From assembly GCA_040880025.1 (NCBI GenBank), contig JBBDJD010000010.1, positions 186,001-250,000 of the forward strand: a stretch of DNA of 64,000 nucleotides, read 5' to 3'. A program made the position numbers and the translations under genes. Positions 1-8,392 of this stretch are shown piece after piece. Source of the stretch: RCIO01 sp040880025. GTDB lineage: Bacteria; Pseudomonadota; Alphaproteobacteria; Rhizobiales; Rhizobiaceae. Below the pieces are notes generated by a model. That model had not been told where the DNA came from. It did not search any database and saw nothing but the letters and a program-made list of their open reading frames with translations. Within the stretch, counting starts at the first letter, position 1; each line of letters opens with the position of its first letter.

Positions 1-116
1 ACCGGCAGGGCGCCTATTCGGTCGTTGCCGCGTCCGGACAGATCCTCAAGCGAGGGCAGGAACTCGGCCGGGTGCTTGGCGTTTTCGACCGCAATCTGCG
101 GCTGGTGAAGGCTTAA
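1..116 (+). CDS. 3' end of an unidentified protein (partial)
   Basis: An open frame enters the window at base 3 and stops at 114-116 (TAA), giving 37 C-terminal residues that end in Leu-Val-Lys-Ala. The short segment has alternating small hydrophobic residues and an Arg-Gly-Gln turn. It vaguely recalls the last strands of a hotdog-fold thioesterase, but this is too short to assign. It converges on the minus-strand acetyltransferase gene, whose stop codon overlaps its last bases. Only the sequence left of the window would identify it. Confidence 0.45.
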   Translation, partial: RQGAYSVVAASGQILKRGQELGRVLGVFDRNLRLVKA

Positions 117-700
117 GCTTTGCCGCGGAACTTGCGCTCCGGAAGTGATCGCGGATCGGGCGGCGCGGTGTCGCCGCCATTCATGGCGAGTTGCATGAAT
201 AGTGTGTCCAGCCAGCGATCGTGCTTGTAGCCGGAACCGGCCAGCCGGCCGCTGTCGGCAAATCCCATCTTCCTGTGCAGTCGCACCGACGGGCTGTCCG
301 GATGGCCGTCACCGATCACCGCGACCATCTGCCGGAAGCCGAGCGCCGTCGCTTCTTCGATCAGGCGCCTGAGAAGCAGCTCGCCCAGGCCGCGGCCACG
401 TGCCGCCGGAGAAATGTAGATCGAATCCTCGACGATGAACCGATAGGCGGGTCGCGGCCGGAAAGGCCCGGCATAGGCGTAGCCGACCACGTTCCCGCCG
501 GACTGCGCCGCCAGATAGGGAAAGCAGCCCTTCTCGAGCGCCTCGAACCGTGACGCCATTTCGCTCTCCGACGGCGGTTCGAGTTCATAGCTTGCAGTGC
601 CGTTGCGCACGGCGTCGGCATAAATCGCGGCAATCTGAGTAATATCGGCGCCCCGTGCCGGGCGCAGAACGACGCCGGACGGCGGACTAGCGGTCGACAT
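113..700 (-). CDS. GNAT-family N-acetyltransferase (phosphinothricin acetyltransferase-like)
   Basis: The 195-residue protein covers one complete GNAT fold. It has the acetyl-CoA pyrophosphate-binding motif Arg-Gly-Arg-Gly-Leu-Gly at residues 101-106, an N-terminal strand-helix beginning VLRPARGADI, and a C-terminal GSGYKHDRWLDT segment typical of the phosphinothricin/methionine-sulfone acetyltransferase (Pat/MddA-like) group. Such enzymes N-acetylate small amino-acid analogues in the cytosol. The real substrate cannot be read from sequence. Its start overlaps the end of the upstream SelW-like gene by 14 bases, so the two are probably co-transcribed. Confidence 0.85.
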   Translation of the reverse strand: MSTASPPSGVVLRPARGADITQIAAIYADAVRNGTASYELEPPSESEMASRFEALEKGCFPYLAAQSGGNVVGYAYAGPFRPRPAYRFIVEDSIYISPAARGRGLGELLLRRLIEEATALGFRQMVAVIGDGHPDSPSVRLHRKMGFADSGRLAGSGYKHDRWLDTLFMQLAMNGGDTAPPDPRSLPERKFRGKA

Positions 701-971
701 GACCGAGATCGCGGCCGGGCTCCACCAGATCGCGGACCCGCTGCTTCAGCGTCTTGATCTCGGGAAATCCGTCGTCGCGGACCCGATCCCAGATCAGCTC
801 GTCGCCGCAGGTGATGCGAAAGACGCCGCCTTCACCAAGCACGAGCGCGACTTCCCCGATCTCGTCTCCGAAGGTCGAAAAAAGCTCTTGCGCCATCCAT
901 CCGGCACGCAGATGCCAATGGCATTTCACGCAGAACGTAATGACGATGCGTGGCGCGGGCTTGTCCGACAT
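687..971 (-). CDS. SelT/SelW/SelH (Rdx) family thioredoxin-like protein
   Basis: A 94-residue protein opening with strand-loop-helix and a CVKC motif (Cys14, Cys17), the redox-active CxxC of the Rdx/SelW family. In this bacterial form both positions are ordinary cysteine, so there is no selenocysteine. The middle LVLGEGGVFRI and the following Asp/Trp-rich stretch match the conserved second half of these small proteins. The family is believed to act in thiol redox chemistry, but the partner is unknown. ATG start at 971; it lies just upstream of and overlaps the acetyltransferase gene. Confidence 0.85.
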   Translation of the reverse strand: MSDKPAPRIVITFCVKCHWHLRAGWMAQELFSTFGDEIGEVALVLGEGGVFRITCGDELIWDRVRDDGFPEIKTLKQRVRDLVEPGRDLGHVDR

Positions 972-1012
972 GGCGTTTCCAATGATGGGCGGCGGACCGG
1001 ATTTCTGCTCTA

Positions 1013-1762
1013 TCAGGCCGCGCTCAGCTTCGCCAGCGTCTCGTCATCGACCTCGAAATTGGCGTAAACGTTCTGCACGTCGTCATCATCGTCGAGAACG
1101 GCGATCAGCTTCAGGATCGACTGGGCCCGGTCTTCGTCCACCGGTGTCGAAGTCTGCGGCCGCCAGATCGACTTGATCGATTCGGCCTCTCCTAGCGCGG
1201 CTTCAAGCGCCGGCGTCACATCGCCAATGTCCTCGAATGCGCAGGTGATGACGTGGCCGTTCTCGTCGGACTGCGCATCTTCGGCACCGGCTTCGATGGC
1301 AGCCTCCATCACCGCATCTGGACTTGCCGCATCGGCCGGATAGATGATCTCGCCCACGCGATCGAACATGAATGCCACCGAGCCGGTCTCGCCCATCGCG
1401 CCGCCCGCCTTTGTGAACGCCGCGCGGACATTGGACGCCGTGCGGTTGCGGTTGTCGGTCAGCGCCTCGACCACGACGGCCACGCCGCCAGGGCCGTAGC
1501 CCTCGTAGCGCACCTCTTCATAGTTCTCGCTGTCGCCGCCGGACGCCTTGTTGATGGCACGTTGGATATTGTCCTTGGGCATCGACTGCGCCTTGGCGTT
1601 CTGGATCGCCAGCCTCAGACGCGGATTCATGTCCGGGTCGGGCGTGCCCATTTTCGCCGCCACGGTGATCTCGCGTGCGAGCTTGGAAAACATCTTGGAG
1701 CGCACCGCGTCCTGGCGGCCCTTGCGGTGCATGATGTTCTTGAACTGGGAATGGCCGGCCAT
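1013..1762 (-). CDS. YebC/PmpR family DNA-binding regulatory protein
   Basis: The 249-residue length and the N-terminus (MAGHSQFKNIMHRKG, then KLAREITVAAK) are diagnostic of the YebC/TACO1 family. Conserved blocks follow: NPRLRLAIQNAKAQSMPKDNI, then YEGYGPGGVAV, then DNRNRTASNVR. Members have been described as transcriptional regulators (PmpR) and more recently as factors that help ribosomes at proline stretches. The sequence does not decide between these roles. In many proteobacteria yebC lies next to ruvCAB, but no ruv genes are seen here. ATG start; stands alone with about 90 bases before the next gene. Confidence 0.95.
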   Translation of the reverse strand: MAGHSQFKNIMHRKGRQDAVRSKMFSKLAREITVAAKMGTPDPDMNPRLRLAIQNAKAQSMPKDNIQRAINKASGGDSENYEEVRYEGYGPGGVAVVVEALTDNRNRTASNVRAAFTKAGGAMGETGSVAFMFDRVGEIIYPADAASPDAVMEAAIEAGAEDAQSDENGHVITCAFEDIGDVTPALEAALGEAESIKSIWRPQTSTPVDEDRAQSILKLIAVLDDDDDVQNVYANFEVDDETLAKLSAA

Positions 1763-1853
1763 GTGGCTCCTTGGAAAACAGGCTGTTGTCGGAAACGGCG
1801 CGCCTTATAGTGAATATGCCCCGAAACGTCCAGAAGTGCATAGGGCTGTCTGT

Positions 1854-2331
1854 ATGCGAAAAGTCCTTCTTCCGCCTCTGCCGATCACCGGCGGCTGCCA
1901 ATGCGGCAAGGTGCGCTATCGCATCACCGCGCGGCCGATCGTGTTTTACCTGTGCCATTGCACGGAATGTCAGCGCCATACCTCGAGCGCCTTCGGCGAA
2001 TCGCTGCGGCTGCGCCGCGCCGACCTGGAGATCGAAGGGGAGATGAAATGCTTCACGCGGCTGTCGGGCACCGGCAGGCAGCGCGAAGGCTGGTTCTGTC
2101 CGGATTGCGGCGTGCGGCATTGTCCATGGAACCGCGGGAAGCGAGCAGGTGAATATCAAGGCCGGAACGCTCGACGATACGTCGTGGCTGACGCCCGCCG
2201 GTCACATCTGGACGCGGTCGAAGCAGCAATTCGTCCCCGTCGGAGCTGACGAGTTGTCCTATCCCGGCCAACCCGACGACGGCTACGCCGCGCTGGCCAG
2301 GCGTTGGGAGGCGATGATCGCGGGATCGTGA
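1854..2331 (+). pseudogene. GFA-family (glutathione-dependent formaldehyde-activating-like) protein, frameshifted
   Basis: The first part (ATG at 1854) reads MRKVLLPPLPITGGCQCGKV and carries the zinc ligands of the GFA/CENP-V fold: Cys15 and Cys17, Cys34, Cys36 and Cys39, and Cys82 and Cys85. Just after the CPDCG motif the frame runs into unrelated residues. The expected C-terminal half (VNIKAGTLDDTSWLTP, then SYPGQPDDGYAALARRWEAM) is in the next frame, ending at 2331. Removing one G from the run at 2116-2117 restores a continuous protein of about 158 residues. This is either a real single-base inactivation or a sequencing error. GFA proteins bind zinc, and few have a proven enzyme activity. 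Confidence 0.85.
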
Positions 2332-2409
2332 AGCCGGCAGCACAGCGCGGAGTTGTATCGCCCGCCCGGTTCGGGCGTAAGATGGAGTGTTCCAAGCCGG
2401 AGGCCGCGA

Positions 2410-3213
2410 ATGTCCCTTCCCAGATCGGTTGCTTGTCTCGCCCTGCTCCTGGCATTGCCCTCGGCGGCTCTGGCGCAGAATGAGCCCGTTCCGAGCCAGT
2501 GCCTCGCCATCGCAGAGACGCTGCCCCGCGTCACCTATGCCAGCTTCACCCCGGCACAGGCGGAGCGGGGGGTGGTAACGATCACCTATGCCGGCCACTC
2601 CACCTATGTGATCGAAACGCCCGGCGGCGTGCGCATCGCCACCGATTACAGCGGCATCTACGGTAGAGACCCGCTGCCGCGCGTGGTCACCATGAACAAG
2701 GCGCACACGACCCACTACACGGATTTCATAGATCCAGGTATCGAATACGTGCTGCGCGGCTGGAACCCCGAGGGCGGGCCGGCGAAACATGCCGTGGTCG
2801 TCGAAGACGCCTATATCCGCAATGTCCCGACCGACATTCGCCGCGGCGGCTGGATGGAGGAGGGCGGCAATTCGATCTTCATTTTCGAGATCGCCGGGCT
2901 GTGCATCGGCCATCTCGGCCATCTGCACCACCGACTGGACGACGCCCATTATGCCGCGATTGGCCGGCTCGACATCGTTATGGTCCCGATAGACGGCGGC
3001 ATGACGCTCTCGACCGACGCGATGAGCGATATCGTGAAACGCCTGTTTTCCTCGCTGGTGCTGCCGATGCACCGCAATTCCACGCCCCTGTCGGAATTCA
3101 CGTCGCGCATGGGCCAGGATTTCGCGCTCGAATTCCTGGAAGGCAACAGCTTCACGGTTTCGCTGCGCGACCTGCCGCGACGGCCGACGATCCGCATTCC
3201 GTCGCGGCTATAG
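2410..3213 (+). CDS. Exported metallo-beta-lactamase-fold protein (UlaG-like)
   Basis: The ATG at 2410 gives 267 residues starting with a clear signal peptide (basic start, Leu/Ala-rich core, Ala-x-Ala-like cleavage near AALAQ). The opening strand YAGHSTYVIETPGGVRIATDYSG is the UlaG-type start of the metallo-beta-lactamase fold. Later motifs are CIGHLGHLHH and LVLPMH. The classical HxHxDH zinc motif is missing, and at its place the protein has HTTHYTD. Activity is therefore uncertain, and the protein may use a reduced metal site in the periplasm. A longer start at 2353 is possible but would put charged residues before the signal peptide. Confidence 0.8.
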   Translation: MSLPRSVACLALLLALPSAALAQNEPVPSQCLAIAETLPRVTYASFTPAQAERGVVTITYAGHSTYVIETPGGVRIATDYSGIYGRDPLPRVVTMNKAHTTHYTDFIDPGIEYVLRGWNPEGGPAKHAVVVEDAYIRNVPTDIRRGGWMEEGGNSIFIFEIAGLCIGHLGHLHHRLDDAHYAAIGRLDIVMVPIDGGMTLSTDAMSDIVKRLFSSLVLPMHRNSTPLSEFTSRMGQDFALEFLEGNSFTVSLRDLPRRPTIRIPSRL

Positions 3214-3234
3214 GGAGGTGCGCTCCGGTTCCGG

Positions 3235-3999
3235 CTATCCCCCGGCGCTGTCCTTCGTCCGCCTCCTGGCGCGCCGCGCCGCTATGTTGAGCCCCTCGAC
3301 TAGCGCCGAGAACCCCATTGCGGCGTATATGTAGCCCCTGGGCACGTGGAAGCCGAAACCATCGGCGATCAGCGTCATGCCGATCATCAGCAGGAAGCCC
3401 AGCGCCAGCATGACCACGGTCGGATTGGCGGCGATGAAGCGCGACAGCGGGTTCACCGCCAGAAGCATCATCAAAACCGCCACGATCACGGCAATATACA
3501 TGATCGCGATTTCGTCGGTCATGCCGACTGCGGTGATGATGGAATCGATCGAAAACACCAGGTCGAGAAGCAGTATCTGGAAGATCGCGCCGCCAAGCGA
3601 CACTTGCACCGCCCGGCCCACCATCGAGTCCTTGTGGTCTTCAGGGTCCACCGTGTGATGGATTTCGCGCGTCGCTTTCCACACCAGGAACAGCCCGCCG
3701 GCGATCAGGATCAGATCGCGCCATGAAAAGCCGTGATCGAACAGTTCGAACAACGGTTCGGTCAGCTGGACGATGAAGGAGATCGTGGCAAGAAGGAGCA
3801 GACGCATGATGAGGGCTGCCCCGATGCCCAGCCGCCTTGCCCGCGCCTGATGCTCGGCCGGCAGCTTGTTGGTCAGGATCGAAATGAAGATCAGATTGTC
3901 GATGCCGAGCACGACTTCGAGAACGATCAGCGTGACAAGCGCTACCCAGGCGGTCGGGTTGTCCAGCCATAGAAAGTGCGACGCAAGAAATTCAATCAT
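3235..3999 (-). CDS. TerC family integral membrane protein
   Basis: The 254-residue protein has about seven membrane segments. It shows the TerC hallmark acidic residues within membranes: VLEVVLGIDNLIFIS near residues 27-41 and LLLDLVFSIDSIITAVG in the second repeat. A short charged loop (ATREIHHTVDPEDHKDS) separates the halves. TerC proteins are linked to manganese export and to metal loading of exported proteins. The tellurite name is historical. ATG start at 3999; it converges on the preceding plus-strand gene with a 21-base gap. Confidence 0.92.
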   Translation of the reverse strand: MIEFLASHFLWLDNPTAWVALVTLIVLEVVLGIDNLIFISILTNKLPAEHQARARRLGIGAALIMRLLLLATISFIVQLTEPLFELFDHGFSWRDLILIAGGLFLVWKATREIHHTVDPEDHKDSMVGRAVQVSLGGAIFQILLLDLVFSIDSIITAVGMTDEIAIMYIAVIVAVLMMLLAVNPLSRFIAANPTVVMLALGFLLMIGMTLIADGFGFHVPRGYIYAAMGFSALVEGLNIAARRARRRTKDSAGG

Positions 4000-4125
4000 G
4001 GGAAAGTTCCGATCCGGGATTGGAACGACGGGACGAACTGAAGGCGAAATTCACCGTTGTGCGATGCCGCGTCAACGCGTCAGCTCATATATTGCTCCGC
4101 GACGCCGCCGCAAGAAGCCGCGATT

Positions 4126-5238
4126 TCAGGCCGAGAGCGCCTTGAACCGTTCAACCACCGCATCGCCCATCGCGACGGTGCCGACTTCCGTCATTCCGTC
4201 CGAAGCAATGTCCCCGGTGCGCAGGCCGTCGTCCAGCACCGCCGCGATAGACGCCTCCACACGGTCCGCCTCGGCCACCATGTTGAAGGAATATCGCAGG
4301 CACATCGCAAACGAAGCGATCATGGCGATCGGGTTGGCGATGCCCTTGCCGGCAATGTCCGGCGCTGAGCCGTGCACCGGCTCGTAAAGCGCCCGGCGAG
4401 CGCCGGTCTTCTCGTCCGGCGCGCCAAGCGACGCGGACGGCAGCATGCCGAGCGAGCCGGTGAGCATCGCGGCAACGTCGGAAAGCATGTCGCCGAACAG
4501 ATTGTCGGTCACGATCACGTCGAACTGCTTCGGCCAGCGCACCAGCTGCATTCCGCCGGCGTCCGCCAGCATATGGGTCAGCTTGACGTCGGAATATTTC
4601 GCCTTGTGCGTCGCCTCGACGACCTCTTTCCACAGCACGCCCGACTTCATCACATTGTGTTTTTCCATCGAGCAGACTTCGTTGCGCCGGGTTCGCGCCA
4701 GCTCGAAGGCCACGCCGGAAATGCGCTCGATCTCGTAAGTGTCGTAAACCTGGGTGTCGATCGCGCGCTTCTGGCCATTGCCGAGATCGGTGATCTCCTT
4801 CGGTTCACCGAAATAAACGCCGCCGGTAAGCTCACGCACGATCAGTATGTCGAGCCCCTCGACCACGTCCTGCTTGAGCGACGATGAGGCAGCGAGCGCC
4901 GGGTAGCAGATTGCGGGCCGCAGATTGGCGAACAGCTCCATGTCCTTGCGCAGGCGCAGCAGTCCGGCCTCGGGCCGCATATCATAAGGCACGCCGTCCC
5001 ATTTCGGCCCGCCGACCGCGCCGAACAGCACCGCGTCGGCCGCCATCGCCTTTGCCATATCGTCATCGGAGATGGCCTTGCCGTGCGCATCATAGGCCGA
5101 ACCGCCGACCAGACCTTCGTCGACCTCGAAGCCGGCGCCCATCTCGTCGTTCATGACGGCGATCAGCTTGCGCACCTCCGCCATCGCCTCGGGGCCGATG
5201 CCGTCGCCAGGAAGAAGGAGGAGCTTGCGCGATGCCAT
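4126..5238 (-). CDS. leuB: 3-isopropylmalate dehydrogenase
   Basis: The protein oxidatively decarboxylates 3-isopropylmalate with NAD in leucine synthesis. From the ATG at 5238 it has 370 residues and begins MASRKLLLLPGDGIGPE. It contains the substrate-binding arginine region (LLRLRKDMELFANLRPA), the catalytic Tyr/Lys segment ELTGGVYFGEP, metal-binding VTDNLFGDMLSD and the C-terminal NAD-binding GSAPDIAGKGIANPIA. The frame extends 21 codons further upstream, but those residues do not belong to the family. It is the last gene of a minus-strand leuD-ridA-leuB group. Confidence 0.97.
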   Translation of the reverse strand: MASRKLLLLPGDGIGPEAMAEVRKLIAVMNDEMGAGFEVDEGLVGGSAYDAHGKAISDDDMAKAMAADAVLFGAVGGPKWDGVPYDMRPEAGLLRLRKDMELFANLRPAICYPALAASSSLKQDVVEGLDILIVRELTGGVYFGEPKEITDLGNGQKRAIDTQVYDTYEIERISGVAFELARTRRNEVCSMEKHNVMKSGVLWKEVVEATHKAKYSDVKLTHMLADAGGMQLVRWPKQFDVIVTDNLFGDMLSDVAAMLTGSLGMLPSASLGAPDEKTGARRALYEPVHGSAPDIAGKGIANPIAMIASFAMCLRYSFNMVAEADRVEASIAAVLDDGLRTGDIASDGMTEVGTVAMGDAVVERFKALSA

Positions 5239-5316
5239 GGGGATGCCTTTCGGAATTGCGTGAACCGGCGCCTTGCTAGTGGGCGCCGCGCGCAAAGGCA
5301 AGCGCGCGATTGGCTC

Positions 5317-5706
5317 TCAGCCGCGGTCGCGCCGAAGCGCCGTCACCTCGATCTCGATCTTCATCTCCGGCTCGTTGAGCGCGCAGACAATCATTGTGGC
5401 GGCTGGACGGATCTCGCCGAATGCCTCGCCGAGGATGGGAAACACACGCGACACGAAGGACCGGTCGGTGACGTAGTAGTGGGCGCGCACCACATCCGCC
5501 ATCCCGAAACCGGCGTCGGCCAGTGCCTTCGCAATCGTGGCAAGCGCATTGCGCGTCTGGTCCTCAACCGCCTCCGGCATCGTCATCGAGGCGTAGTCAT
5601 AACCCGTCGTGCCGGAAACGAAACACCAGTCGCCATCCGCGACGGCGCGGCTGTAGCCTGCAGTCTTCTCGAAAGGCGACCCGGTGGAGATCAGGCGCCG
5701 GCTCAT
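5317..5706 (-). CDS. RidA family protein (enamine/imine deaminase-like)
   Basis: A 129-residue single-domain YjgF/YER057c/UK114 protein. The first half has FVSGTTGYDYASM, and the C-terminal FGEIRPAATMIVCALNEPEMKIEIEVTA segment carries the conserved Arg and Glu of the RidA-like active site. RidA enzymes hydrolyse reactive enamine/imine intermediates released by PLP enzymes. Its place between leuD and leuB suggests protection of branched-chain amino-acid metabolism, but this subgroup (Rid1 to Rid7) was not determined. ATG start at 5706; 43 bases after leuD and 78 before leuB. Confidence 0.9.
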   Translation of the reverse strand: MSRRLISTGSPFEKTAGYSRAVADGDWCFVSGTTGYDYASMTMPEAVEDQTRNALATIAKALADAGFGMADVVRAHYYVTDRSFVSRVFPILGEAFGEIRPAATMIVCALNEPEMKIEIEVTALRRDRG

Positions 5707-5749
5707 GCCCCGGGTTCCCGTACGGGCGCTGAAAGACGCAGCATGGGAC

Positions 5750-6355
5750 CTATGCCCAGGGGCGGCTTTCGGTCAGATGTTTTTCGTAAGCGTCGATCGC
5801 CTGCGCCTTTTCCATCGTGAGGCCGATATCGTCGATGCCGTTGAGCAGGCAGTGCCGCTTGAAGGCGTCGAGGTCGAATGTGATCACGCCGCCATCCGGC
5901 CCACGGATTTCGTTGTTCTCCAGATCGACGGTCAGCGTGGCGTTGGCGCCGCGCTCGGCGTCGTCCATCAGCTTCTCGAGATCCTCGGGGCTGACCACGA
6001 TCGGCAGAATGCCGTTCTTGAAACAGTTGTTGTAGAAAATGTCGGCGAAGCTGGTGGAGATCACGCAGCGAATGCCGAAATCGAGCAGCGCCCACGGCGC
6101 ATGCTCGCGGCTCGATCCGCAGCCGAAATTGTCGCCCGCGACCAGCACCTTGGCGTTGCGGTAAGCCGGCTTGTTGAGCACGAAGTTCGGATTTTCCGAG
6201 CCGTCCTCATTGTAGCGCATTTCCGAAAACAGCCCCGTTCCGAGCCCGGTGCGCTTGATCGTTTTCAGATAATCCTTCGGGATGATCATGTCGGTGTCGA
6301 CATTGATGATCGGCAGGGGCGCGGCAACGCCGGTCAGCGTGGTGAACGTTTCCAT
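5750..6355 (-). CDS. leuD: 3-isopropylmalate dehydratase small subunit
   Basis: The 201-residue protein is the swivelling small subunit of isopropylmalate isomerase, which needs the iron-sulfur LeuC subunit (not in this window). Diagnostic blocks are INVDTDMIIPKDYLKTI near the start, LVAGDNFGCGSSREHAPWAL in the middle, and FADIFYNNCFKNGILPI. It catalyses the isomerization step immediately before LeuB. ATG start at 6355. It leads the minus-strand leuD-ridA-leuB group. Confidence 0.97.
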   Translation of the reverse strand: METFTTLTGVAAPLPIINVDTDMIIPKDYLKTIKRTGLGTGLFSEMRYNEDGSENPNFVLNKPAYRNAKVLVAGDNFGCGSSREHAPWALLDFGIRCVISTSFADIFYNNCFKNGILPIVVSPEDLEKLMDDAERGANATLTVDLENNEIRGPDGGVITFDLDAFKRHCLLNGIDDIGLTMEKAQAIDAYEKHLTESRPWA

Positions 6356-6410
6356 GTTTCGTAGGTCCGGTCAGATTTGATTGGGACTGCTTTACACAAG
6401 CCCGCGCGGC

Positions 6411-6442
6411 AAGGCAAAGGGGCGATCCGCGGGATCGCCCCT
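6411..6442 (-). terminator. Hairpin, probable terminator of the glyoxalase-related gene
   Basis: A perfect 10-bp stem is formed by GGGGCGATCC (6419-6428) and GGATCGCCCC (6432-6441) with a 3-base loop. On the minus strand it is followed by TTTGCCTTG, a weak T-rich tail. It lies 27 bases beyond the stop of the 6469-6927 gene and 63 bases before leuD, so it may separate the two units. Confidence 0.6.
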
Positions 6443-6468
6443 CCGTATCGGCCGGGTTGCCACAAATG

Positions 6469-6927
6469 TCAGGCGCGCCGCAGCGCCATCACGCCGGTTT
6501 CGGTTCCTGTGAGCCGGCGCGACCGCCCATCGGCCCCGATGATCATCTGAATACGCCGGCGTTCCGACGAAAACAGTTTGGACGTGACCACGTCGACCGG
6601 CGGATCGAACGCCACCGTCACCCGCCAGAGATCGGGCTTGATGGTTTCCGAAAGTCCGATCACGCGGCCATGCGCCGGGCTGTCGTTGAAGGTGCCGGTC
6701 ACGCCGTCTCCAATCGAGAAGGGAGCGGATGCCGCATTCGGCTGCGGCGCGGCGGCCAGCGTGTTCCAGTCGCGCGCGCCGTGGAGGCGCGCGACCAGTT
6801 CCAGCGATCGCGAATGGCTGACTGAAATGCCGTCATCCGCGAGTGCCGTGCGCAACCGGCGCGCCAGCGCCTTGTAGTCGTTCTGGGGATCAATCTGCAT
6901 CGTTTCGCTCTGCATCTGCGAGGACAT
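6469..6927 (-). CDS. Small glyoxalase-superfamily-related protein
   Basis: The 152-residue protein has an N-terminal helical domain with the signature Ser-His-Ser-x-x-Leu-Glu-Leu-Val-Ala-Arg at residues 37-47, then HGARDWNTLAA at 49-59. This block recurs in proteins annotated as glyoxalase superfamily. The second half, starting near FSIGDGVTGTFND, looks like a small beta-barrel with VIGLSE and WRVTVAFDPPVDVVTSKLF. No catalytic site is visible and its role is unknown. ATG start at 6927. Confidence 0.65.
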   Translation of the reverse strand: MSSQMQSETMQIDPQNDYKALARRLRTALADDGISVSHSRSLELVARLHGARDWNTLAAAPQPNAASAPFSIGDGVTGTFNDSPAHGRVIGLSETIKPDLWRVTVAFDPPVDVVTSKLFSSERRRIQMIIGADGRSRRLTGTETGVMALRRA

Positions 6928-7092
6928 TGCCTGACGGGAGCCCGCATTGCCGTTTCGTCCGTCGCACGACAGAGGAAGACGCTGTTCTTCGGGAAGGCTT
7001 CACCGTGGCATTCAGCCCGCGGGCGGCAGGTGCCTTCCAGACCGGAGGCGTTCAGATAGGTGCTCGCACCCGGCCGGTCAAGCGCAACGTCC

Positions 7093-8262
7093 TCAGATCA
7101 CGTTGTGCTCGCGGAATGGCCGGCCGGCGGCGATCCGCTCATAGGAGAACGCCGAACAGTCCACCGTGCGAAATCCGCCATGGACGATCAGCTCGGCCAG
7201 AGCCTTGCCGACGGCAGGCGCCTGTTGCAGCCCGTGGCCGGAAAACCCGTTGGCGAAGATGAAATTCCCGACTTCCGGATGCGGGCCGATGACCGCGTTC
7301 TGGTCGAATGTGTTGTAGTCGTAGTGACCGGCCCAGGCGCGCGTCATCCTGATTGCCTCGAAGGCGGGGATGCGCTGAGCCAGCACGGGCCAGATGACCT
7401 CCTCGAAATGCGGCCAGTCGGGTTCGAAGTCGGACGAATCTGCGGCGGCCTCGTTTCCTTCGTCTTCGGCGCCGCCGCAGATATAGACAGAGCCTTCCGG
7501 CCGCACGTAAATTCCGGTCGGATCGACGATCAGCGGCATGTCGTTGAACTGTTCGTATGCCTCGAAGACGAACACGCTGCGCTTGCGCGGCTCGACCGGG
7601 AGCGCCATGCCGGCAAGCGCGGCGACCTGCCCGGCTGAAGGCCCGGCGGCGTTGACGATCGTGCCCGATTCGATGCGTTCACCGCTGGCGAGGATGATGC
7701 TTTCGGCCCGGCCGCCCGTTCGCCTGATGCCCGACACTTCGTCGTTGATGAAGGCGACGTCACGCGCCTTGAGCGCCCGGCGCAGAAGCGCCAGCAGTGC
7801 GTGTGCGTCGAACCATCCCTCGCCGGTGAGGCCGAGCGCGCCTGCGCTGATACCCTCCGTCGAAAGCCACGGGAACCGGCTGCGAAGGCCGGACGCGTCT
7901 TCCAGCACGATGTCGGCCCCCTCGGCGCGTTGTGTCGCATGGTTCTGCTCAAGGACCGCCAGGCCGTTTTCGGAGGCGAGGATGAGATAGCCCTTTTCGC
8001 GAAAGCCGATGTCGGCCTCGGGACCGAACTCTTCCGCAAGTCTTCGGAACAGCCCGAGCGTGAATTGCGACAGGCGTATGTTTTCGGCGATCGAAAACTG
8101 CTGGCGAATGGACGCGCAGGAGAGCGTAGTTGCCGCATGCGTGAATTGAGGGTCGCGCTCGATCAACGCGATCGAGCCGGCAAACCCCTCTTCGCGCAGA
8201 AACCAGGCGACCGAACTGCCGACGATCGCCCCGCCGATGATGACGATATCGAATTTGCGCAA
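7093..8262 (-). CDS. FAD-dependent oxidoreductase of the DAO (glycine/sarcosine oxidase-like) family
   Basis: The start I favour is the TTG at 8262, preceded at 6 bases by GGAG. It gives 389 residues beginning (M)RKFDIVIIGGAIVGSS, with the dinucleotide-binding glycine motif at residues 10-15. The end has the second FAD-contacting motif (ANGFSGHGLQQAPAVGKALAE), typical of D-amino-acid oxidase/sarcosine oxidase folds. It probably oxidises an amine or amino acid with FAD, but the substrate is unknown. The frame continues upstream to 8394, where it would overlap the start of the divergent CoA lyase gene. Those residues lack family character. Confidence 0.88.
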   Translation of the reverse strand: MRKFDIVIIGGAIVGSSVAWFLREEGFAGSIALIERDPQFTHAATTLSCASIRQQFSIAENIRLSQFTLGLFRRLAEEFGPEADIGFREKGYLILASENGLAVLEQNHATQRAEGADIVLEDASGLRSRFPWLSTEGISAGALGLTGEGWFDAHALLALLRRALKARDVAFINDEVSGIRRTGGRAESIILASGERIESGTIVNAAGPSAGQVAALAGMALPVEPRKRSVFVFEAYEQFNDMPLIVDPTGIYVRPEGSVYICGGAEDEGNEAAADSSDFEPDWPHFEEVIWPVLAQRIPAFEAIRMTRAWAGHYDYNTFDQNAVIGPHPEVGNFIFANGFSGHGLQQAPAVGKALAELIVHGGFRTVDCSAFSYERIAAGRPFREHNVI

Positions 8263-8392
8263 TTTGTGCTCCGCCTGGGCTTCCGGGTGATGCAAGCGAA
8301 CCAGCTTCCGCTTCCGCCAGCAAGAGGCCGTCGGTGTGCCAGTTCGTGAATGCGGCACTTGCGCGCGAGGAATGGCGGCGGCATGAAGCGGC

